A DNA stretch of 21,544 nucleotides from Spirogloea muscicola (Eukaryota; Streptophyta; Zygnematophyceae; Spirogloeales; Spirogloeaceae): positions 118,107 through 139,650 of the forward strand of contig WELB01000165.1 of assembly GCA_009602725.1 (NCBI GenBank), written 5' to 3'. The notes under the pieces were generated by a model, which saw only the letters and a program-made list of their open reading frames with translations, had not been told where the DNA came from and did no database searches. Within the stretch, counting starts at the first letter, position 1, and each line of letters opens with the position of its first letter. Positions 10,647 to 16,940 of the stretch are shown here, one piece after another. A program made the position numbers and the translations under genes.

Positions 10647-11483
10647 TCAGTACTTACGAGTGAGGAGCCTCAAATCCGACAGACTAGCTGTCTGTAAACT
10701 ATCCCCCTGACGAAAGCCGGAGGCCGCAGCGAGAGCACGGCCAGTACGAAGATGCAAGGCGTGGGCCATGGAGCGCTGAAGGGAGACTGACAATCGCATG
10801 CGATATACCTGGGCCCACAAGCCAGCGGCGTTGAAGTTAGCCGGCTCACCACGCCCGCGGGACACAGCGCGTCGCGCCAGCCTGGCCAGCAGGTCGAGCT
10901 ATTGGGACCCGAGAGCCCCGTGCACGTCCACGGCCAGGGGTACGAACTCGTCTCCAGCCGGGTGGTCAGAGTGTTTGGCCGCCTTGCTGCGAGCGGCCTT
11001 TGCCGAAGCGTGGCCAGCCCGTGAGGCAGAGAGCCCCGGGTCGGAGCGGTCGCTCACATCAGTGGTGACCACATCAGCAACGATGCGCGCGCCGCCGCCC
11101 GGCGTGGACGCCACAAGGTCGACGCGGCGCGTGTTGAGTCCGTCGGCCCTCTGGAGGATTGGCATGACCGAAGTATTCTCCATCGCTACCGTGTATCCGG
11201 CCTCCTCGAAGATGCCGAACATTGCATCTCGGAGGAGGTCGTGAGCAGCTGTACGTGTGCCTCCAGTGGCGCAGCGGAGGATATGCGCCGCCAGCTCCGC
11301 CGGGTCCGACGACGGCTCCCCACACTCACGCTGCAGCACGCCAAGCAGACAGGGCGGGGGGAGACCCAACAGGCAATGAGTTGCCATACGGAAGAGTTCA
11401 TCCGGCATCCTGAGGGCATCGTGCAGGAGGAGCGCGGAGAGCCAGGCTGCCGTGCCAGGTGGCGCTCTGCTCCGCTCAAGACG
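10647..11483 (-). pseudogene. Retroelement C-terminal fragment (zinc-knuckle-like plus PD-(D/E)XK-like region)
   Basis: One minus-strand frame, open from about 11483 to 10647 except for an in-frame TAG at 10899-10901. It reads SRAPPGTAAWLSALL, then a Cys/His cluster (RECGEPSSDPAELAAHILRC), then GGTRTAAHDLLRDAM, RVDLVA, IVADVVTTDV, a KxxKH segment and FVPLAVDVHGALG. After the TAG it continues with LDLLARLARRA and RLSVSLQRSMAHAL. From memory, this order matches the region after the reverse transcriptase in plant and algal retroelement proteins: a Cys/His cluster, an RPD/DVTVT-type nuclease-like fold, then an F-PL-E-G motif. No reverse transcriptase domain is present. A strong donor-like GTAAGT (minus) falls at the very end of the frame. 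The fragment appears dead: no start, one stop, 5' truncated at the junction with the inverted fragment. Confidence 0.65.
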
Positions 11484-11689
11484 ACTTACTTGCGGAGCAC
11501 CCTGCCCTCGTGGAGAGCGTAGTCCCATTTGCCCACCTTGCCCACTCCACCGACTCGCAAGCGCAGGCGCGGTACATGGCGGCAGTCGACAAGGCGGCCT
11601 TCACGGCTACGCTGCGGCTCCTCCCTCTGACGGATGTCTGCGGCCATGCTCGGCTGCAATCGGCCGCCTCCCCTGGCGGAGCAGCCTGA
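11480..11689 (+). pseudogene. Retroelement fragment, inverted relative to the neighbouring fragment
   Basis: A plus-strand open frame reading DDLLAEHPALVES, then QARYMAAVDKAAFTATLRLL, then PLTDVCGHARLQSAASPGG and AA, then TGA. The end (RLQSAASPGGAA) corresponds to the beginning of the minus-strand fragment (RLERSRAPPGTAAWL); the TGA replaces the expected Trp codon. It is therefore the piece normally just upstream of the minus-strand fragment, but flipped. Copy F of the stem-loop element follows about 30 bp later. Confidence 0.6.
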
Positions 11690-11719
11690 CTCTAGAATGG
11701 CCTAATGAGCTACTCGCCC

Positions 11720-11765
11720 GACTACTTCTCCTGTCCATGCCTTTGGGCTGGCCTTTCCCAGCCAG
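11720..11765 (+). repeat. Dispersed stem-loop element, copy F (3' of the plus-strand retroelement fragment)
   Basis: GACTACTTCTCCTGTCCATG, then CCTTTGGGCTGGCC, then TTTCCCAGCC. Hairpin: GGCTGG, 6-nt loop, CCAGCC. CTTTCTTTCTTCT (about 11790) follows, as it does after copy E. Confidence 0.65.
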
Positions 11766-11835
11766 CCACCAGTCAGTCTGGCCGCGCTTTCTTTCTTCTC
11801 TGCTGGAAGTGTCTTCCTTCTCCTTTTTAGGCACC

Positions 11836-11858
11836 TTAGGGCCTGTTCACACTTGGTT
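11836..11858. repeat. Candidate Harbinger terminal inverted repeat with TTA target site
   Basis: TTA (11836-11838) followed by GGGCCTGTTCACACTTGG. PIF/Harbinger elements duplicate a TWA trinucleotide, and plant family members often begin GGGCCTGTT or similar. It lies about 600 bp beyond the 3' end of the transposase. No inverted partner is found in the window; the partner would lie beyond the N at 13556. Confidence 0.4.
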
Positions 11859-11999
11859 TCCTAGTCGAGTCGAGGGGTACGTGTCGCGCGGTGGATGGAA
11901 CGACCGGCTTCACAGCCTTGCGGGCCGGGTCATGGTCACTAGCCACGCAGGCACCACATCGGACGCTGACGAGGACTCATTTTGGGCGCGTCAAGGAGG

Positions 12000-12059
12000 A
12001 AACGCGCGCGTTTGCCACGAGGGCGGCCGGAAGTGGGCCCTCCTCCCGAGGAGGGCCCA
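12000..12059. repeat. Two adjacent perfect palindromes
   Basis: AAACGCGCGCGTTT (12000-12013) is a perfect 14-bp palindrome. At 12034-12059, arms TGGGCCCTCCTC and GAGGAGGGCCCA (12 bp each, perfect) are separated by CC. Both fall inside the presumed Harbinger element, in the subterminal zone where transposase or Myb-like proteins bind in that family. Confidence 0.7.
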
Positions 12060-12458
12060 GTTTTGACCACCACCCCCTCCCCGTCCACCCCCCTTCGGAC
12101 CCCAAGGACGCTGCCCGGCCTGCCCGAATAGGGACAGCTGGCACCCTTCCCTCCACAATACACAGATTTTCAAGTGCGAAAGTCCCCCGCCCCTGCCCCC
12201 CTCCCGGCAGCTCTGGCCTGCAGCGCTGTCATAGCGCCATCCTGATTGCCAAGGCCGCGCTGTCCCGCAGTCGGCAGGGCGCAGCAGCTGGTGGCTGCCA
12301 TGGCAGCCGCTGATATACCGCCTGTAGTCTGCGACAGCGGCAACATTGCCTCGTCGCCAGTGACACCTCCACCAGCGCCAACAGCAATCTGATTGCAAGA
12401 TTATGTACAACAAAATGTTGTGATATTGTATACAACAATTTGCAGAATGTCAAGAATT

Positions 12459-13555
12459 CTATCTCTCCTCAACATCTTCGACGCCCATGCTATCCTCACT
12501 GTCCGACGACTCTAGCACCATGTGTTGCTGCTCATAAAGGGTGCGTGCTAGCGCATCCCTCCTTTGAGCGCCTCGAGCCGCTTCTTGGACATTGAAGTCG
12601 TTGATGTTATCCTCCTCGTCTGTGGGCTCGCAGTCTTGGACATCAGAGTCGTCGATGTTGTCCTCCTCTTCAGTGGGCCCGCAGTCTACCATCCACTCGG
12701 CATCGACCACATCATTGTCGTCAATGCACATATTGTGCATGGAGGGGCGCAGTCTTCAGTTGGACGTCCATTCGCTTCGGGAGAATTTGAACCGCCCCTT
12801 CAGATGTCCCAAAGCCTGTTCAACCACCATCTTGGAGCTGGACTGCCTGTAGTTCCAGTCCTGTTGGAGGGCTGACAACCCCTCCCGGCAGCCTTTGAAA
12901 GGACTTAACATGTATCTGCGCGGCGGATAGGCTGCATCCCCGAGCAAACAGTAGTCTCCAAGTCTCCCTTCACCGCACCGCTGGGCGACCCTGCTCTGGT
13001 TGAAATCGTGCAGTCGTGTACGCTGCCGCACCAGCCGACGTCGAAGGCCCAGATCTTCCGGTTCGCGTCAGCGACCACCTGCAGGACACAGAGTGGTGGC
13101 TCTTTCTATTATATAAGTACTTGGGACGATCACTTGGAGCTATGATGGGGATGTGCGAGCCGTCGACTGCGCCGACGACGTACGGGATGCCTGCCAGCTC
13201 CTGAAATCTGGCGGCCATGCCGAGCATCTCCTTGTGCGTCGACCACTTGACCTGCTCCAGCAGCAGGTTGTCTTTGATGGCCTCCAGCACCTCCCTAATG
13301 ATAATGCTTGCCGTGCACTCCGCTATCCCGAAAATATCGGATGTGGCCCTAACGTAGCTTCCGCTTGCCAGGCGGTGCAGCGTGATCGCAGTCCTCGCTT
13401 CCACCGGCACAGTTGCTCTGAATTTCGTGTCCCGCTTCTCGATCGTGCCGCCGAGAGCCCGGACCAACTTGTCAAAGACTCTGCGCGACACTCTCACGCG
13501 CTTCCGGAAGTCCTGCTCGGTGAAGTCGACCTGCAGCTGCCGGAGCCAGCCGGTC
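12459..13555 (-). pseudogene. PIF/Harbinger transposase (DDE_Tnp_4 type), frameshifted
   Basis: The minus-strand frame is open from the N down to about 13085 and reads DFTEQDFRKRVRVSRRVFDK, EARTAITLHRLASGSYVRAT, FGIAECTASIIIREVLEAI and VVGAVDGSHIPI (first catalytic Asp). Coding then shifts frame near 13085 (VVADANRKIWAFDVGWCGSV, with HD following) and again near 13005 (LGDYCLLGDAAYPPRRYML, SSKMVVEQALGHLKGRFKF with the catalytic Glu). A deletion of roughly two dozen bases around 12740 precedes the tail: MHNMCIDDND, a 51-bp tandem repeat of acidic sequence (12584-12634, 12635-12685), AQRRDALARTLYEQ and a stop. Order and motifs are typical of Harbinger transposases, whose DDE nuclease cuts the element out. 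At least two frameshifts and a deletion mean no active enzyme is made. Confidence 0.92.
12584..12685. repeat. 51-bp tandem repeat within the transposase tail
   Basis: Two 51-bp units, both starting CTTGGACAT on the plus strand and ending GCAGT. On the minus strand they encode two 17-residue acidic units (DCGPTEEEDNIDDSDVQ and DCEPTDEEDNINDFNVQ). The repeat stays in frame, so it probably arose while the gene was active. Confidence 0.85.
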
Positions 13556-13556
13556 N
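13556..13556. other. Single N at a sharp sequence boundary
   Basis: To the left is antisense Harbinger transposase, open right up to the N. To the right is sense coding sequence of a Rieske oxygenase, open from its first base. Both genes are truncated at exactly this position. This looks like a collapsed assembly gap or chimeric join rather than a real breakpoint. Confidence 0.7.
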
Positions 13557-15465
13557 GCGGGCAGCCCCCGGGCGACCGCGACGGCGCTGCCCACCGCCGA
13601 GGCGCAGGGCCTGCTCTTCGTCTGGCCCGACGAGCACGGCGCCGAGCTCGCCGCCGCCACGCCCCCGCCCATCACCCCAGGTCGTCCCTTGGCCCCCACG
13701 GTCGTGAGGAGGCCTCGCACGCCGCCTGCATGCCCGGCTCCCGCTGATGGGCCTCTGCGGTGTCGGCGCAGGCATGGACGAGCCGGGGTGGTATTCGGTG
13801 GCGACCTTCCGCGACATGCCGTACGGGTGGGACACAGGCGTCGAGAACCTGATCGACCCGAGCCACGTGCCGGTGGCGCACCACAACGTCAACGGCGGCG
13901 TGATGGGCAAGCGCACGGACGCCAAGCCGCTGCCGCTGCAGGTCGGCCAGGTCACGCCCGCGGGCTTCACCGGCACGATGCCCAAGGACGGGGCGCCCGC
14001 CACACAGCACGTGTTCGAGGCGCCCGCGCGCTTCACCTATGACTTCCAGGCTCGCGGCAAGCCGCACTGGCGCGGCATTGTCACCACGTACTGGTATGCT
14101 TGCTGCCGATCAGTCGTCCATCCTTGCTTGGTCTTTGGGTGCTTGATTTGGCTGAGCAGCAGCATGACGCCGTTAGCAGGAGCAGGGGTAAGTTAGTGAC
14201 CACTGCTATTTGCATCCCGTCTGAAGATTTCTGCCGAGACTGTGCAGCCGTTGAAGGTGCCTCTTGCACTTGCCCCAATGTGCACGCTGACGTCTTAGCA
14301 TTGAAGTTCTGTGACTCCCTGCAATCTGCTGTATTGGTTGTGCAGCACCCCAATAGGTAGCAGCAGACTCGTCTGGTCTTCCCTCGCTGAGATCCAAGTG
14401 CCCTACCTAGGCCATGTTGCCAACTGATGGCAGCCTTGAACACAATCATATCTATTGCCACTGTACCTCGTGGCTCAGGAAACCATGCAGCAACATCCCA
14501 TCACCTGCTGACTTTGTAGCGAGCATTATCGAGGACAGACATAGACAGAAGGTCAGTGACTGAATCCAATGATTGTCCTCCCTATGACACTGTCTGCTGA
14601 TGATGATTGCAGCTCCCGGCAAGTGCCGCATCATCGTGGTGAACGCTCGCAACTTCATGGTTGGGTTATCCAGCGGCAAGGAGTGGTGGCAGCTGCTGCC
14701 TCGATGGTTTGACCACCAGCTTATGCTAAATCTTCTCGATGGCGACGCTGCACTGCTCCACGGACAGGTTTTGGACCACCCTGGGCTGCTTGTTCTTAGT
14801 CATGCAAGCTGCTCCGTGAACCTGAAAGAGAGTTGTTGCAAAAACATGAGCCTCCAGCCCGACCAGGCTGAAGCTTGTTTAGTCCGCGAGCTTTTATGTT
14901 TGCAGGAGAGGGAGCTGCGGAGTGCTGCTGGTGCTGATGCTGAGAACTGGAACAACGCATTCTTCATGCCGGCTACCTCTGACCGATATGTGGGAGCATT
15001 TCGCAACTGGCTTAGGCGGTTTGGTGGGGGCCAGCCCTCATGGCTAGATGGCATCTCTCCTGCATTACCACCTCTCGTAACCAATCGCCATGAACTCCTG
15101 GACCGATACAATCAGGTGAGTGCTAGCCACCCACCTCATGTGAAATGGCACTGAGGTGTGATTGGCGTGATGGACGCTTTGGAAAGTAGGCTGGCTGATA
15201 CTGCATGTGCCAATCTACTTTTCTTTTGCAGCACACGAGATTATGCAGCGCCTGCAGCGGCGCACTTGCAGGCTTTACGAAGGCACGAAATATGTTGGCA
15301 GCGAGTGCAATGGGACTGCTTGTAGCTGCAGCAGTGCAGGTGGGCAGCGGCCTCAGACTGAAGCTTGCTGCAGCTTCAGTGGTGGCTGCCTTGCTCTCCG
15401 CTTGGCTCACGCAATGGGCAGCCGAATTCTCATACAGAGGCATCGATCATGCGCGTGCCAAGTGA
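13557..15465 (+). CDS. PAO-like Rieske-type oxygenase (pheophorbide a oxygenase / ACD1-like family), 5' truncated
   Basis: Exons: <13557-13680, 13772-14093, 14346-14356 (11 nt), 14613-14767, 14906-15115, 15232-15465, all GT-AG with consistent phases and a TGA stop. It opens with SPRATATALPTAEAQGLLFV, the segment that follows the Rieske domain in this family. The mononuclear-iron site ENLIDPSHVPVAHH is at 13843-13884. Then come RGIVTTYCTPIAPGKCRIIV (assembled across the micro-exon), PRWFDHQ, FFMPATSDRYVGAFRNWLRR and DRYNQHTRLCSAC with the family CxxC. Two hydrophobic segments (about 15278-15330 and 15365-15425) end the protein. Relatives (PAO, PTC52, TIC55, CAO) act at chloroplast envelope or thylakoid membranes, PAO opening the chlorophyll ring. 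I cannot tell which member this is. The Rieske [2Fe-2S] exon, start and transit peptide lie beyond the N at 13556. Confidence 0.88.
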
Positions 15466-15958
15466 GCTGTCCTGCTTCTGCGGCTGATATAGAGCCTTGT
15501 ACATAGGGTTTTGAAAGGATAAATTGGCTGACACTTGTGAATGACATGCATAGAGATTCTTTTATCGGACCTGCTCTTGACTGCCAATCATACCTGCTCT
15601 AGATTTCGATACAGAGGCCCAGCTAAGTCCTGCTTAGATTGCAGGCAGTGAGCAGGCCGAGTGAAGGGACTTGCTTCCATCACCTGTACATTCCAATTTT
15701 GACGTACATTCCAATTTTGACTAGGAGACAGGGCTTTCTAAGCCTAGGATCTTGTGCAACGAATGCTAAAGTTGCACGCATATCAGATGCTGCCAGGCTC
15801 AGATGCCATAGAACTCCTCGGACTTGCCCTGAAAGTCACAGCATGGCCAAACTTACACCTAGCCAATTTGCAGCCAATGCAAGTAACCAAGGCCTATCTG
15901 ACGAGCACAGTGCAACTGCGGAGGCAGATGTCTTTTCAGAAGCTGCAAACTGGGGAGG
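15466..15958. other. Convergent 3' intergenic region
   Basis: It separates the Rieske gene (+) from the small plastid-protein gene (-) and holds both 3' UTRs. On the minus strand TGTAAG at about 15855, roughly 105 nt beyond the 15959 stop, is a candidate green-algal poly(A) signal. An 18-bp tandem repeat lies at 15686-15721. No gene seen. Confidence 0.55.
15686..15721. repeat. 18-bp perfect tandem repeat, two copies
   Basis: GTACATTCCAATTTTGAC twice without a spacer (15686-15703, 15704-15721). No function evident. Confidence 0.95.
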
Positions 15959-16472
15959 TCAGCGCGGGGGCTCGGAGGGCACATTGCCGGCCTTGCTGGC
16001 GGCAGCCAGCGCAACGAGGCTGGCTAGCACGGGCAAGCAGATGATGGCCAGTGCGGTGGGCAGGTCCGGGTGCGTGGGCACCGCGGGCGCCGCCAGGCTG
16101 CCGTACTGCGGGGCACCCGGCGGCGCGGGGGCGCCGTCAGCAGGGCGGCCTAGGAACATGGAGTGTGGAGGGCCCGAGTGGCCGACCACAGAGGCAAGCA
16201 CACTGGCAGATGGGCATCAGTGGGAGAGCAGGCCGGGCGCGGAGGGGAGTGGCGGGGCCACCTTGACGAGCACGGCGCCGGCGGCGCAGCCCACCGCCAG
16301 CTTCGTCAGGTACGGCGCGTCGCCCTGCGCGGCGCGGCGGGAGGCGGCGTGAGGGCTTAGGCGGCGCCGAGGTTGTGCGCCCGCGGAGCGCGCCTGGCTG
16401 TGTAGGGGCGACGGAGGTGCGCACGNCCGCCGCGAGCTGCGCGGCGGCCGCCAGCTGCGCGGCGGCCGCCAT
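15959..16472 (-). CDS. Putative small plastid-targeted membrane protein, about 89 aa
   Basis: Proposed exons on the minus strand: 16472-16413, 16324-16262, 16105-15959 (stop TGA). Exon 1 starts ATG and encodes an Ala/Gln-rich, Ser/Thr/Arg-containing N-terminus like a chloroplast transit peptide, made of an 18-bp repeat; codon GNC carries the N at 16426. Exon 2 (after CGCGCAG) reads GDAPYLTKLAVGCAAGAVLV, then K. Exon 3 (after CCCCGCAG) reads YGSLAAPAVPTHPDLPTALA, then IICLPVLASLVALAAASK. All junctions are phase 0. The result has two hydrophobic helices joined by K-YGSL...P, a layout I associate with small uncharacterised plastid proteins of plants; I cannot name a family. The exon 1 donor is uncertain (16412 or 16424). 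It lies 468 bp downstream of the kinase stop on the same strand. Confidence 0.55.
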
Positions 16473-16663
16473 AGGCCAGCCGGCAAAGCGGGCCGAGGTC
16501 CAGCTGAGCCTGACTGGCAACTAGCACCGTCGCTTGTTGCTGCGGGGCCACTATCTCAAATCAGGCCCTCCATCACTCAATACAAACTCCACTCCCGTGG
16601 CGCCCCCGTTGGACCTTGCCAAGCCCTCTGGACCGAAGTCTGGCAGCCTTTCTGGCTTACTTC

Positions 16664-16715
16664 CTCGTCCACTTTTCCGTGACGTCTCCGGGCTGGCTGG
16701 TCACAGCCCTCGCCC
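16664..16715 (+). repeat. Dispersed stem-loop element, copy G
   Basis: CTCGTCCACTTTTCCGTGAC, then GTCTCCGGGCTGGC, then TGGTCACAGCCCTCGCC. Hairpin: GGGCTG, 8-nt loop, CAGCCC, with the same TCACAGCCCT..GC downstream as copies A and C. Confidence 0.5.
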
Positions 16716-16792
16716 CCGCTGCCAGAGAGCTGCTTCTCAGGAGGCGCTGCTGCTTCGGTGTAGCTGCTTGCGTTGCTCTGTTTGGACACTCT

Positions 16793-16840
16793 CGGCCCCT
16801 TCGGACCTTGATTTAACTCTCTTGGGCTCGCCTCTCGCTG
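16793..16840 (+). repeat. Dispersed stem-loop element, weak copy lacking the hairpin
   Basis: CGGCCCCTTCGGACCTTGAT, then TTAACTCTCTTGGGCTCGCC. It follows the consensus upstream half (compare copy C: CCCCTTTGAACCTT and CAACTCTTTTCGGGCTGGC), but no paired arm follows. Confidence 0.4.
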
Positions 16841-16940
16841 CCCTCTCCCCCTTTCGGGAGGAGCTTTCATCCTTCCTCTCCCCCATCCCCCCAGCTTCCC
16901 GAAGAGTCTACCGCTTGGGCCCTGCCCTGCCGCGACATTG

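Larger units (their letters stand above)
11690..12458. other. Non-coding stretch between retroelement fragment and transposase
   Basis: No supportable gene. It contains copy F, the candidate terminal repeat at 11836, two perfect palindromes (12000-12013, 12034-12059), and an AT-rich inverted repeat TGTTGT...ACAACA near 12416-12437 just downstream of the transposase stop. Most of it is probably non-coding Harbinger sequence. Confidence 0.5.
11836..13555 (-). mobile_element. Decayed PIF/Harbinger DNA transposon, incomplete
   Basis: Bounded on the left by the candidate TTA plus GGGCCTGTT terminus and on the right by the N at 13556, where sequence changes abruptly to an unrelated gene. It contains a broken transposase on the minus strand. 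The second Harbinger protein (Myb/SANT-like) is not seen. The right terminus and the transposase N-terminus are missing. Confidence 0.6.
16473..16940. other. Intergenic region between kinase 3' end and the plastid-protein gene
   Basis: About 470 bp holding the kinase 3' UTR and the promoter of the downstream minus-strand gene. It contains copy G and a weaker copy of the stem-loop element. The open frame running through it from the kinase (to 16577) is read-through from an intron; see the kinase entry. Confidence 0.5.

Noticed and set aside
10899-10901. TAG reassigned to glutamine, as in some ulvophyte algae
   Set aside because: Only one decayed mobile element shows it, and the intact kinase gene ends with TAG at the expected C-terminus.
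14163-14187. Alternative small exon ending at the strong GTAAGT donor (14188) in the Rieske gene
   Set aside because: Its length leaves the wrong phase for exon 14613; shorter variants that fit the phase give peptides unlike the family. The 14346-14356 micro-exon fits both.
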